Below are positions 45,643 to 56,084 of a stretch of DNA of 64,000 nucleotides, piece by piece; the first letter of the stretch is position 1; each line of letters starts with the position of its first letter. The translations under genes and the position numbers were made by a program. The DNA is from Anastatus disparis (Eukaryota > Arthropoda > Insecta > Hymenoptera > Eupelmidae): contig JAFFSR010000366.1 in NCBI GenBank assembly GCA_017163975.1, forward strand, positions 558,001 to 622,000. The letters are read 5' to 3'. The notes beneath the pieces were generated by a model. That model was not told the DNA's origin. It was given only the letters and a program-made list of their open reading frames with translations, and did not search any database.

Positions 45643-45985
45643 CATATAAGTATAAACTCAGGTAGAAGAAAAGAAATGAGACTATGTAGCTTGCCGATTT
45701 GAAACAGCTGCCGTGTGCGATATATACGTCTATACAGATAAGAGTTCTATACCTTTTCTCTTCTTTTTCTTTATGTGTGTGTGTGTGTGTGTGTGTTTTT
45801 ATATTTGAATGTATTGTACATGTAACGTAAATCTATTTTGCCGAGCGTCAGTATCTTTCCAAAATTGAAAGTGTAAACATATTCTGTTTTGATAATATTA
45901 ATAAAATAGTTAATATTGTAATGTTTCTGATTTTTTTTAAAGTGTTAGTGCATTCAAAATGTAACAGATAATTTTTTGACATTGA

Positions 45986-46306
45986 TTGTTTTTACATTTT
46001 AAAAGAGTATATTTGCAAACGCAAATATGGTTGGAAAATAAAAATATTCTTCCGACAAATTGGGGACGGATCCATAAAGATGGTTTTTTACAGCCTACAA
46101 GAATGCTAAACCATCCTACACCAGAACAGCTTCTAAGAATGATTTTTTGCAACTGTAAGACTACTTGCGGTGCTAATTACAGTTGCAGAAAATTAGGATT
46201 ATTTTGTAACTCGACATGTGGAACATGCTCCGGTGACAACTGTCTAAACTGTCCTCCGATTACAGATCCAGGAGAAGAAGAAGAAGTCGAAATTGATCAT
46301 GAATAG
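45986..46306 (+). CDS. Last exon of a cysteine-rich (CXC-like) protein
   Basis: The frame carries HFKRVYLQTQIWLENKN, NWGRIHKDG, then EQLLRMIFCNCKTTCG and CRKLGLFCNSTCGTCSGDNC, ending in an acidic tail. This spacing of Cys pairs resembles the CXC/tesmin-like repeat, a zinc-binding DNA-associated fold. A closely similar C-terminal region occurs in uncharacterised repeat-associated proteins of insects; I know this by familiarity and have not searched. There is no ATG at the start, and an acceptor-like TTTTAAAAG precedes the conserved part, so this is probably a 3' exon whose upstream exons are missing or diverged. The frame is intact. An alternative is a solitary gene fragment captured by the TIR element. 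Confidence 0.55.
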   Translation: MFLHFKRVYLQTQIWLENKNILPTNWGRIHKDGFLQPTRMLNHPTPEQLLRMIFCNCKTTCGANYSCRKLGLFCNSTCGTCSGDNCLNCPPITDPGEEEEVEIDHE

Positions 46307-46558
46307 AATTTAAAAAAAATTTGTTTAAAATTTAAGTGAAATATTTGTATTTTTTTATTTTGTTCTTATAATAATAATAATAATTTTTAAGTTATGATAG
46401 TCTTATAATTTTAACCGTAAATAGTCATTTTTAAATGTAAAATACTTAAATATATTCTAAATTCTATAATAAGACATAAAAAATATATTATTAATAGAAT
46501 AAAAGTTATTAAATTATCAAAAGTATCAAAGACTCGTTTTTTTGGCATTTTATCATCA

Positions 46559-47002
46559 AGGGTTGTTTTTAAGGGTTGAAATGTTACAATATAATAAAAA
46601 TCATCATAAACTGTGAATAAATGTCTAATTTAATATAAATATGTCATTATAAAATAATTTACACGTTCAAAATTATTTTTTTCTATTTTTCATCATAAGG
46701 GGTAGTTTTTAAGGGTTGAAATAATGTAATAAATTAAAAATTATATCATAAACTTGAAACGTTAATATTTTTCCATAATTGTATCATAAAAATATTTTTT
46801 AATGTTCAAAACTATATATGCTCTTTCTATTAAGTCAAAGGGGTGGTTTTTAAGGGTTGTAAAAATGCTTAATATCATTAATTATGTTCCACAATATTAA
46901 ACAATACTTATTTCCGACATTCCAAGATTATTTTAATTATTTCTAAGCGCAAATTGGCATTTTTACTATTTTTCAACTTTAAGGGTAGTTTTTACCCTTT
47001 TA
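46559..47002 (+). repeat. 140-bp tandem repeat, four units
   Basis: The core GGGGTRGTTTTTAAGGGTTG appears at about 46559, 46698, 46839 and 46981 (the last diverged to TTTTTACCC). Spacings are 139-142 bp. The sequence between cores is only weakly conserved. Confidence 0.7.
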
Positions 47003-47143
47003 AAGCAAAAAGCGCACCTCGCCGATATATAACTTTTGATCTGTAGGGTAATATAAGCTTAATCCTAAAGTTTTATGAAAATCGGTGCTAACCCAAAGAA
47101 TTTCCAGGTTATACCCTATTTTTGCCTCCAATGACTGGACTAT

Positions 47144-47890
47144 AATAGAAAGCCTAATATAAAGAAATTCCAGGAAATTTTTAAATAAAGATTGAAAATT
47201 TGGGAAACTGCAATGTCGGTAACTATGTACAAATCATATACCTTATTTAATCCCCTTAAATGATGTTTTCGATTGTGAAAATTTTATGACATAATTTACA
47301 TGTATTATTAATTTTGTTATAGAAACAATTAATATTAATATGTATAAATGAAGACAAAAAAATTTAATCCTGTTTGTGTGTGTGACTTGGTAAGCACGTT
47401 GTAAAATTAAGTCATTTTTAAGAAATAAAAGAAAGTGCAACGTGATTTACAAAATCAACAATAGAAGAACAATGTGAAGGCTACATAAACCAGATTAACC
47501 ACGTTAACTATATCATTTAATAAGAGTCAAAATGCATAATAAGTATTACTCTATCGATTCACATCAATTCAAAATTGAAATTATATTAAAAATTAAGAAG
47601 CACTTTTTTAAAGAACTTCTACGAGCACTTTTACCCGCACTTTTCAATAAGTACTTCCAAAGTTACAATTATTACAACTATACTTCTCGCACTTTTAAAT
47701 TATACAATTATTCGCGCAGTATATTAAATCGCACTATATTTAGTTTATTATAAAAGTATCAAATAAAATCTATATGATTAAATTATTAAATCTAGTGTAC
47801 TTATTTACTATCTGCCTGAATCTACTTGGCTGAATCATGGTAAGATTATTACAATTATATATCTATATATTTTTTCCAAAATTCAAGTAT
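47144..47890. other. AT-rich sequence with no gene recognised
   Basis: Short open frames exist on both strands but show no known motif and have the composition of the surrounding AT-rich DNA. I annotate nothing. Confidence 0.5.
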
Positions 47891-47893
47891 ATT

Positions 47894-47976
47894 TAAACGT
47901 GACAGCGATTCAAATCAATTAAAATTGGTAGAGTCTTTCTACCACTAGACTAACATTCGATAAAACGTTTATAAAT
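47894..47976 (-). repeat. Possible tRNA-derived sequence
   Basis: On the minus strand TTAGTCTAGTGGTAGAAAG is a good A-box-like D-arm, and TGATTTGAATCGC is a weak B-box. The body does not fold into a convincing tRNA. It may be a SINE remnant. Confidence 0.35.
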
Positions 47977-48251
47977 CAATTACTAACTTTATTCTCTATT
48001 TAATATTATAATAAAATATGTACACATAGTCCTCATAACACAGAATATTTAATTATTAATTCTGTCCTGGCGTAAAGCCAGAACTTCACAGATGATTAGA
48101 TTCATTAAAAGATCATTGAAGCTTTACCTGAAGAAAACTTTTGAATAATTAAGATTATTTAGTATTTTAAATAAAAGTCATTTAAAAAATTGCAAATTCT
48201 TGGATATTTTTTTAAATTTATAAAAGCAAGATAGGGGTTAGCGCTTGTCCC

Positions 48252-48255
<4 letters not shown>

Positions 48256-48308
<53 letters not shown>
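48256..48308. repeat. (TA)n microsatellite
   Basis: An uninterrupted TA tract of about 50 bp. Confidence 0.9.
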
Positions 48309-48309
<1 letters not shown>

Positions 48310-48310
<1 letters not shown>

Positions 48311-49601
48311 TCACAATCTCTCTTTCTCACTCACTGCCGGCGCTACTAACCAGGGGAGGGTTTCTATCTTCGGGAGATGGATCTGGCTGGAACTGTAGAA
48401 TATGACTCTATGAAAGTGCATAATTAAAGCTCAAAAAAAACCTTTACAATAGTATGTTTAGATAATTATTAATGGTTCATTTTGATAGCCAAAAACATCG
48501 ATGAAATATAAAAATGTTGTTCATTGTTCAAAATGTTTATCACACCTAAAAAAGGCTTAGTAGGTTACATGAATTTAACTTATTCATACTTAGGAATAAC
48601 TCTAATCGTATTTATATACTTTTTCTTATATTTTACATACAATTTTCTATAATTATGGTGAATAGCAAGTTTTTAAGTCTAATAGCAAAGGAGCAAAAAA
48701 CAATCACTTTAAAATAGTTTTTTTTTAGAATGGCCCATATACAAGAACACAATGATAAAATTACATTTTCATGTAAAATTTTTGGGAAAAATTTTAGAAG
48801 AATTTTGAATTTCAAAAGATAAACTTAGACATGCATGTAATGAAAATAATATTTTATTTAACAATATAATTATTAAAAATAAAAAATTTTTTTCATTCAA
48901 AAATATTGTTGTTTTTAAAAATTAAATAAAGATAAAAATAAATCCATAAGAACTATATTTAAGTGTTTGATTTTGATTTTGATACAACATAATTTTGTAA
49001 TCTATACTATTATATTAAAATGCTTTAGATCTAAAAGACAAAATCTGCTTATAATATATTCATTCTGCATATAAACTCGTGATATAACATTTTTTCTTAT
49101 AAAAATCGGAAGGAATATATATTTTTCATCAACGGGAATCTAATTACATATATAAAAACGTGACATAATGTTATTTTAAACGTTTTTAAGCGGTTCGAAT
49201 TTTGAAAATTAGAATTTTTTTTCCATCTGTGACATAGTTGTGACGTTTTCATGACGCTAATAAATATTTTAAAATGTTAGTTTCTGACGCCTCAAGAATG
49301 CTTTTTTCGATTTTTATTTTATTATTATAAAATTTCTTATTGTTCAATTGTTTTTCATATTTTTGTTACTAATTGTTATATCTTTAATTATTATTACTTT
49401 AAATTTTATTATTAGATTTTTTTATTATTTGGGTTTTAATTTTAATTGATTTTTTTTAAACTTGAATATTTTCAAAGTATTTATTTATGTTTTGGTTAAA
49501 AAATATATTACAGTTAATATTTTGTTATTTTTAATCACATTTTAGTTTTGTTTAATTATTTTATTTAACGAATGTTTAGTTATTCTGTTATATTAAACGT
49601 G
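48310..49601. other. AT-rich sequence with no gene recognised
   Basis: There is no credible coding frame, RNA gene or terminal repeat. A small GC-richer patch at 48325-48400 has no features I can name. Confidence 0.5.
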
Positions 49602-49605
49602 TTAA

Positions 49606-50008
49606 GAGCATGACGAAGCTGCGCGCCTCCTAATAATATTTCCAATCCTAACTTATGAATATACGATGCGTTTAATCAAGTTTTTTTACTACAAAGAAAA
49701 AATTTGTAAGATTAAACTGTAGTGCGGACAACTCGAAAAATCCACCAAAATATTATACATAAAAAGTTATAATAAAAACTTTCAATGTATCGTATTTTAA
49801 GGTTAGGTTTGTTGAGTTCGATATCTAATTTCCAATCCAAGCTCATAAAAAAATAACAAGTCTAAATGATTTTTTATTTTAACAAAAATTATTGTATTAA
49901 CATAGCTTAAGTGCGGACAAGTCATTATATTTGTTTAATTTATGAATTGGAAAAGATATTAATAAAATAAGAAAAGAAAAACTCGATTGTTGCAGCTCCG
50001 GCATCTTG
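49606..50008 (+). mobile_element. TTAA-flanked MITE, family 3, copy B (403 bp)
   Basis: TTAA lies at 49602-49605 and 50009-50012. The start GAGCATGACGAAGCTGC is shared with copy A, and the length is identical. The interior is closely similar to copy A, including AAGTGCGGACAAGTCA. Confidence 0.85.
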
Positions 50009-50012
50009 TTAA

Positions 50013-50111
50013 GGCGTAGTAAGCGGGTGACCTATATACAAGGTTGTGTATAGATGAACGCGTGGCTGGCCCATAGCGCGCGAGGCAACCTTACAGCGCG
50101 CTTACTATGTC
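50013..50111. mobile_element. Small palindromic element (99 bp) between TTAA sites
   Basis: GGCGTAGTAAGCG at the left and CGCTTACTATGTC at the right are inverted repeats. TTAA lies at 50009-50012 (shared with the MITE to the left) and 50112-50115. Inner inverted repeats (AAGGTTG and CAACCTT; CTATATAC and GTGTATAG) would give a branched fold. Confidence 0.5.
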
Positions 50112-50285
50112 TTAATATATGAATCTATAAGAGCGAGCGTGACGGAGAATTAAAACTCTGAAATTTGAACAAAGCCCATGAGCGTGCGCAGCTATTCAAG
50201 CTCCCCACTATTGTAAGAGAGATGGAGAGAAGCTCGGCGCGTATCTAAACGCGAGCTTGGTTGGCTCTCATGCCTTATTCTTCAA

Positions 50286-50620
50286 TCAACTGTAACAGGT
50301 AACACATCGGGACATACAAGCGCTTAGCGCCCTTGATTACTTGAGTTAATATTTAATTAAATATATCTTGGCTTAGCAAAGGAAACAATTGGGACATACA
50401 GCGCTTAGGCTTAACGCCCTTTGTTTCTTAAAGCCAAGGTTTGAAAAAGAATTTGATTTTTCACTTGGCCATTTCATAAAACCGATAACAATTGGGACAT
50501 ACAAGCGCCTAGGCTTAACGATCTTTGTTATTTATGGTTTTTAGTAAAAAAGAAGTATAAATTGAGTTTCATTGACTCTGGGAACATACAAGCGCCTTAG
50601 CCTCAATCCCCCAGGTTAAT
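50286..50620 (+). repeat. Four stem-loops with a conserved loop and non-conserved stems
   Basis: A loop resembling TTGGGACATACAAGCGCC followed by TAGGCTTAACG occurs at about 50308, 50389, 50492 and 50580. Each is enclosed by its own stem. Unit 2 pairs 50367-50374 with 50431-50438 and 50382-50388 with 50421-50427. Unit 3 pairs 50485-50491 with 50525-50531 and 50478-50483 with 50536-50541. Unit 4 pairs 50571-50582 with 50610-50620, with one bulge. Unit 1 is less regular (50289-50292 with 50343-50346 plus inner pairs). The stem sequences differ between units while pairing is kept. I do not recognise the family. Confidence 0.65.
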
Positions 50621-50639
50621 ATCACGAGCTATCAATAAA

Positions 50640-50930
50640 AATAAAAATTTCATTGAGCTTGCGTTTTTAAAGAGCTTCTCTTTTTCTTTCACCGGAGGGT
50701 TTATTTTTTTTGTAATTATATACATTCTTATTTAAAATAAATAAACGTTTAATATAATTTATACGTTTCCTTCTATTGTTTTTAATAATAAATAAATATA
50801 TTAAAATTTTATATAGTAATAAAGGGAATGTTCAGCTTTATCAATAAGCTGGTGTTTAACCAATAAAATATTTAATAGCTACCCTCCAATCTGGCCTACT
50901 GCCCGAACGGAGCTTGTGTAGTTTATTAAA
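50640..50930. other. AT-rich sequence with no gene recognised
   Basis: Nothing supportable lies between the stem-loop array and the 3' end of the minus-strand Helitron. Confidence 0.5.
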
Positions 50931-50943
50931 CTAGCTACATTCA

Positions 50944-50960
50944 TGCGCGCGAAGCGCGCA
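50944..50960 (-). terminator. Helitron 3' terminal hairpin
   Basis: TGCGCGCGAAGCGCGCA is a perfect 7-bp stem with a 3-nt loop, about 10 bases before the CTAG terminus at 50931-50934 (minus strand). In Helitrons this hairpin ends rolling-circle transfer. Confidence 0.7.
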
Positions 50961-51376
50961 ACAAATTTATACTCCAGGGTCAACTATGGATATAATAACA
51001 TCTATAAACATGATAAGTAATTTTAATAAACGAAATTATTTTAGTAGCAATTTTATTGTTTTTAAAAAAATGATGAGTGGTCATCTATCAAAAATTAATT
51101 TTAAATAAAAACTAAAATTATGAACCTTAAAATCAAACAGTACGAAGTGCCTTTAATATGTCATCAAAAAATAAAAAAATTAAATTAAAAGAAATTTTTA
51201 ATATAATTTTTTACATACATAATTTTCAATATTTATATTAATTTTTTGGCATGTAGGATATAAGATCAAACTCTAGATACCGCAGCATACAACTGACCAT
51301 GATCAAAAACTTCTCTTCATCAATCAATAATTATATTATTCTTTTAAACAGCTAACAACAGCTAAAATTTTTTTTA

Positions 51377-52506
51377 AGCAACTGAATAAACTAATAGCAG
51401 TATCTGTTTCAATTTTTCTTTATTTACAACATATAAGTGATTTGAAACATAATAGAGACAAATCTGCGTTGGTTACACACTGTAAAAATTCTAGCCATAG
51501 CTTTGATACGAACATAGGAACCTCAAACATATTAGACATTGAATGCAACTATCAAAAAAAATTGCTATCAGAAATGATACATATTAAAAAATATGAAAAT
51601 TGCAATAATACACGACACTCAAAAATTAAACAACGTATATAATAAATACATAGTTGAATTATTAAAAAGAAATTAATTTTTTTGATAAAACGGTTTCAAG
51701 AATAAATTATTTACAATAAAACGCAATAATTGTTAAATTAGATTAAATATAATTAAATCAAATTCATTCATGTGAGTCAAAATCTTGAATCAAATACCAA
51801 GTACATAAAAGAAAACACTTGCTAGTCACTTTGTACATACGTAACTAACCTAAATTACCTATGTTAAAGATTTGTATAACCAAAGAAGATAGACGCTTAT
51901 AGAAGGATTCTTCTGGGTTACATTTTTCGTCCGAAAGCCTGGGTAACACTTCAACATTGCTTGTATATCTATACATATGAAAAATGTGCTATATATATGA
52001 TTTATATAGATATAAAAATACATGGGATTTGATGGCGTCCCCAAGTAGCTGGGTAACAGAACCAACTCATTTTTGGCAGAAATTTCCCATGTACGCTTCT
52101 ATCAGCGTCTATATTCGTTGAAATAACTTATACTTCATAATGTCACGTAGATCATGACGACGCATATTAGATTGCGTAAATTTTTATTATTAATAGAAAT
52201 ATCTATTATTATACATTTTTATAAAACAAAAATAGTTATGTAATACCACATGTTTAATACTTGTAAGTTTCATTTTTTATTTTTATTGTTACGCCTAAAA
52301 TGTATTGTTTTAGGTGATGTTTTTTTAATGTATTGTTGATGAATTTAGAAATTTTTAATCATTAAGAAACTGTTATCAGTTGTTATTAAATTTTATGTTT
52401 TAGCACCTGAAGTGGCCTCTCTAAAAAATAGAGGAGAAAAGTCGTTTTTTCTCTTATAGAAATAAAGAAAAATTGAAACAGCTGCTGCTATTAGTTTATT
52501 CACAGT
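51377..52506. mobile_element. Inserted TIR element of about 1.1 kb
   Basis: ACTGAATAAACTAATAGCAG at about 51380 and its complement near 52483-52503 bound a block whose terminal repeats extend about 45 bp with few changes. It is one of two elements that separate the helicase halves. No transposase is recognised. Confidence 0.5.
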
Positions 52507-53284
52507 TAGAAATATCAAAGACAAAGTCTGTTAAAACCAGTTAATAGACAAAAATGTGTGTTACTTTAACAAACAAAATGTCTTTAAAGGATTTAACAAA
52601 CAAATGTCTGTTAAAATTTTACTTATAAATTACAGACATTGTCTGTCAATGTACTAAAACTTTTTTGGTCTTGTTTTCCGTACACATACATACACGTTTT
52701 ATATATAGTTTTATTTTTTTAAATTCACGTTTAAGGAGTCTCATGTGCTAGCTATAGTTTGCTATAGTTTGTTGTTCATAATAATCAAAAGTTTAAAAAA
52801 TTCTTCAATATTTTGAAAAACATTAATTTATACCTGGAAAAAAATCTCGTTTTTCAAACTTTGCAATTTGTTTTCTGCCGATTCAGTGCATTTTAGCAAT
52901 ATGTTCATGAGAACCTTTTTTACTCAAAATGAACTAAAAAAATATGATAAAAATTTTTTTTTAAGTGCATTTTTATAATTTGTTTATGAAAATTGTTAAT
53001 AATTATTAAATGCGCCATTTTCAGACATTCTACCCAAAAAATTCGGATTCAGCAGGTCAAAAATACATAAAAAAACCTGGGTAGAATTGAGGACCTCGAT
53101 CGACCAAGACTTATGTAGTTTGCCCCTGGACTATCTATTTTAGTCGTTTGTTACGGACATTTTCAGAATCAACTGACATAAAGTCTGTTAAATCGTCACA
53201 TCCTTGTTTGTTACTTCAACAGACAATTTAGTAACAGAAAATAAAAGTTAACAGACTACACAATTGTTTTTAACCGTGTTCAGT
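52507..53284. mobile_element. Inserted element with diverged inverted repeats rich in GTCTGTTAA
   Basis: The left part (52515-52640) and right part (53150-53284) are diverged inverted repeats built around GTCTGTTAA and GTTACTTTAACAAACAA-like sequence. It fills the rest of the gap in the minus-strand helicase. The boundaries are approximate. Confidence 0.45.
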
Positions 53285-53839
53285 TCCTTAAAACAATAAT
53301 TATATTATCAAACGTTTGTTCACGTAATTTAATAATCGTCATAGCAAAAGATAATTCACATGAAAATTACGTTCTTTTAAATGTAAAAGGAATATTCATT
53401 TTCACAATATAATCTACTACGGTTTGGAAAAATATTATTTTATACTACCCGTCAAAATTTTACATTTTAATAAATTAGAAAATTCTAAAATTTGCAATCT
53501 CGCACTATTGCATGAACCTTTATTAATACTTATATTTCTTATAAGCATTACAATAAATTTTTCTCTTAAATGTAATCTACTGGAAGGATTAAAAGAATTT
53601 AAATATTCTAGAAGAAACATTTCATCTGATTCATTATTGATTTTTATCACTATCAATTTCCGAGTTTTAAAATAATGTATGAAAATAACATAAATTTTGC
53701 AATAAAGAATCAAAAAGTTTTCACAAAAAAACATTTTATTTTTTACTTGCATTAAATTTTGTTTCAACTCATTCATATAAAATTGTTTTCACTAATTATT
53801 ATATGCGTTACATCTTTAGTTTGGATAGCATTAAATTAA

Positions 53840-54213
53840 GGAGATGTAAAACGGACACTACACCTGTACATATAGATATTAGCTTCCTTTCCATTTTATT
53901 GCTGAATGTCCAGAAAAGAAATGCATTAGCTTGTAGTATGTATCATGATGATTATTTAGATAAATTTTGAAATAAATCCATTTATTAGTTTTTAAGGTAT
54001 TTGGATTCCTGTACAAAATTAAAAAATTTTAATAAATAATTTTGGAACCCAAAATTCTCAATAACTAATGAATGAATTTATTTAAAAATTTAACCGAATT
54101 ATCTTTATGGTACATACTACAAACCAATGCATTTTTTTATTGAAAATTTTGCAATAAAATGTAAAGATAGTGAATATTTATGAGTATAGGTGTAGTGTCC
54201 ATTTTACATCCCC
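53840..54213. mobile_element. TTAA-flanked MITE, family 1, second copy (374 bp)
   Basis: It has the same ends as 13037-13361 (GGAGATGTAAAACGGACACT and ...CATTTTACATCCCC), with TTAA at 53836-53839 and 54214-54217. The interior shares GCATTAGCTTGTAGTATGTA with the first copy. Confidence 0.8.
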
Positions 54214-54450
54214 TTAAATTAAATATTGCAGTAAATTAAATTTTTAAATACTATTATTGGTAATAAGAGTTTAAAAATCCCTCATTATTTAAAATTACAA
54301 AAGCATCTTTTTCATCTTTATATATTTAATGACTATTAAATAAATGACTTTACTTAGCTACTTCATAACCGCATTATAGGTAATAATAAATATATCTATT
54401 ACATTTATTTGAACTTAAGCATTTACAAAAACGCTGCCAAGTGCTTTGGT
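54214..54450. other. AT-rich sequence with no gene recognised
   Basis: Nothing supportable was seen. Confidence 0.5.
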
Positions 54451-54624
54451 GTAATGCTTTCTCATAGAGCTCATTGTGTTAGAGTATTTTGATTTCATTT
54501 TGCTTTCTCAAAGAAAAATTATTGTATCGGTGAAAAAATTTTTCTATTTTTTCGTTAATTTGTACATATTTAGACTCCGGGAGTCAAAAAAAGTGGTTTC
54601 AAATAAAAATTTTTTCAAAATTTT

Positions 54625-55490
54625 CAAAATGCTCTAAAATTAAAACTGCGCTAAGAAAATTAGTTTTTAAAAATTTTTTCTTCTGACAATAGCGGATAAC
54701 TTGCATGCGAATTTTGGGGCAAATCTATAGAGTAATTTACGTAAAATAAAAGAAAAATGAATTTTTTTTTCAAATTTTACAAAATTATCTAAAATTAAAA
54801 CCACGCTAAGAAAATCAGTTTGGGTGGGGCTCGAACATTAGAATGTTTTTATTTAATGAATATTTATTTAGAGTGCCACAATTACGAATAGCGTATTCCA
54901 TAATTTAGAATAAAGTAATAATGAATTTTCATGATTTCAAAAAGCAGTAGTGATAATCTCAAATTATTCGATTAAAATATTTAGAGTTCTTTCGAAATCT
55001 TGATATAATTTATTCTAAATTTAGACGTACATTTATTTTGCTACTTCTTATTTCGATAAAGTGAATATTCTAAAATGCTTTACTCGCATTAGTTATTTTC
55101 GTTACTTCAGTCGCTGAAAATACGAAAATTCTAAAATGAATAAATGAACAGTCTTGATATGCACATAATTTATATGAACTTCTAAATAAATGTTAATTAA
55201 ATAAAAAACATTCTAATGTTCGAGCCCCACCCATCAGTTTTCAAAAGTTTTTCTTTTGGTAGTCGCAAATAATTTCCAAGCAAATTTTAGAGCAAATCCA
55301 TCGAGTACTTAAAGTAAAATACAAAAAAAAATTAAAAATTAGAATTGAAAAAAATGTTTTAAATTGTTCTAAAATTAAAACTATGCCAAGAAAACCAGTT
55401 TTCAATAGCTTCCGTACCAGTTAGACAAAAAAATAAATTGTATGCAAAATTTGAAGGAAATCTGTCGAGTACTTTTCGAGATCTAATTGA
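54625..55490. repeat. 160-bp tandem repeat, three units
   Basis: TCTAAAATTAAAAC starts a unit at about 54631, 54789 and 55369. The second interval is 580 bp but falls to about 161 bp when the inserted 411-bp element and its 8-bp target duplicate are subtracted. Each unit continues AAGAAAAYYAGTTTT. Confidence 0.75.
54822..55232. mobile_element. TIR element of 411 bp with 8-bp target duplication
   Basis: The terminal inverted repeats begin GGGTGGGGCTCGAACATTAG and run for more than 30 bp. ATCAGTTT is duplicated exactly at 54814-54821 and 55233-55240. An 8-bp duplication is typical of hAT-type (or P-type) transposons. The interior is AT-rich and non-coding. Confidence 0.85.
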
Positions 55491-55749
55491 CATAATGAGT
55501 ACATACACACACACATACATACAGACATTTTCTGCCCTACAAAAAAAAATCAGGTGAGAGATCATTACATGAGATTTTGGCATGATAAATCACCTAAGAA
55601 ATCAGGTGATTTCTCGCCTGATTTTTTTTAACAGGGTGGAATCCACTTTTTTCCACGAGTCTGAATATGTACAAATTAATAAAAAAATAGAACAAATTTT
55701 TTTATTGATACAATGTTTTCTTTATGAGAAAGTAGAAGTGTATTAAAAT

Positions 55750-56080
55750 ATATTTATAACTCATAAATCTTAAGACATGATATACATACAACATTATTTC
55801 ATTTTAAATAGTGTTATTAAATAAACGAAATCAAGTTTTCAACTAATCAAAAGGATTTTAAGCATCAGATAAGGGTTTTTAAAACTATTCATGGATCAAA
55901 CTTTTTTATTTAATGTATATTTAAGCTAAAAAGAAGTTTTATTAGTTAATATTATAATAACAAAAAATTATCAATTACATTTAAATCTGATTTTTTTTCA
56001 GACTGAAACTCAGGTCTGATAGCTCAAATAACTACAGTTGAGTAGAAAGTGCATAGGCGCCCAAGTTATTTCAGCTTATG
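55750..56080. other. AT-rich sequence with no gene recognised
   Basis: A stretch near 55990-56030 (TTTTTTTTCAGACTGAAACT followed by CAGGTCTGATAG) loosely resembles 16065-16100 (TTTCAGGCTTGAATTTAGG, GTCTGATA). They may be traces of one dispersed repeat. Confidence 0.4.
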
Positions 56081-56084
56081 TCTG

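Larger units (their letters stand above)
44349..47143 (+). mobile_element. TIR element of about 2.8 kb carrying a cysteine-rich exon
   Basis: The left end ATAGTCCAGTCATTGAAGC and the reverse complement of the right end (ATAGTCCAGTCATTGGAGGC) are inverted repeats. The element holds a GC-rich spot (44465-44512), two microsatellites, a cysteine-rich coding exon, and a 140-bp tandem repeat near the right end. No transposase motif is visible. The exact ends and target duplication are uncertain. Confidence 0.6.
51250..53710 (-). pseudogene. Helitron PIF1-like helicase, C-terminal half, broken
   Basis: The minus-strand segment 53440-53700 has LLEYLNSFNPSSRLHLREKF, VMLIRNISINKGSCNSARLQ and LLKCKILTG. 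Further frames down to about 53285 give IPFTFKRT, LSFAMTI and REQTFDNIIIVLR. After the insertion, about 51270-51315 encodes FDHGQLYAAVSRV, the last helicase motif. These follow the order of the Helitron helicase C-terminus. There are several stops and frame changes; the usual PPH motif is replaced by PSSRLHLRE. This belongs to a different Helitron lineage from copies 1-4, judging by sequence. Confidence 0.75.
50931..53776 (-). mobile_element. 3' half of a minus-strand Helitron, interrupted
   Basis: On the minus strand the helicase C-terminal half (from about 53700) runs to about 53285, resumes at about 51320 after an insertion of roughly 2 kb, and the element ends at 50931. The end is a hairpin, GCGCGCTTCGCGCGC (about 50945-50959), followed by ATGAATGTAG and CTAG, and the next base is T. 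Hairpin plus CTAG before T is the standard Helitron 3' end. The Rep half is not visible. Confidence 0.75.
54455..55745. mobile_element. Inverted-repeat element enclosing a 160-bp tandem repeat
   Basis: The outer arms pair about 54455-54600 with 55640-55745 (for example TTAATTTGTACATATTTAGACTC against GAGTCTGAATATGTACAAATTAA-type ends; shorter blocks are quoted in the tandem-repeat entry). Inside are three units of about 160 bp, one split by the 8-bp-TSD element at 54822-55232. No coding frame is convincing. Confidence 0.55.

Noticed and set aside
47532..47753. A 73-codon plus-strand frame
   Set aside because: It has the same AT-rich composition as the flanks, with no motif and no neighbours to support it.
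50286..50620. Hammerhead or other known ribozyme
   Set aside because: The conserved CTGATGA and GAAA core of hammerheads is absent. I could not fit twister or other cores either, so I leave the array unclassified.
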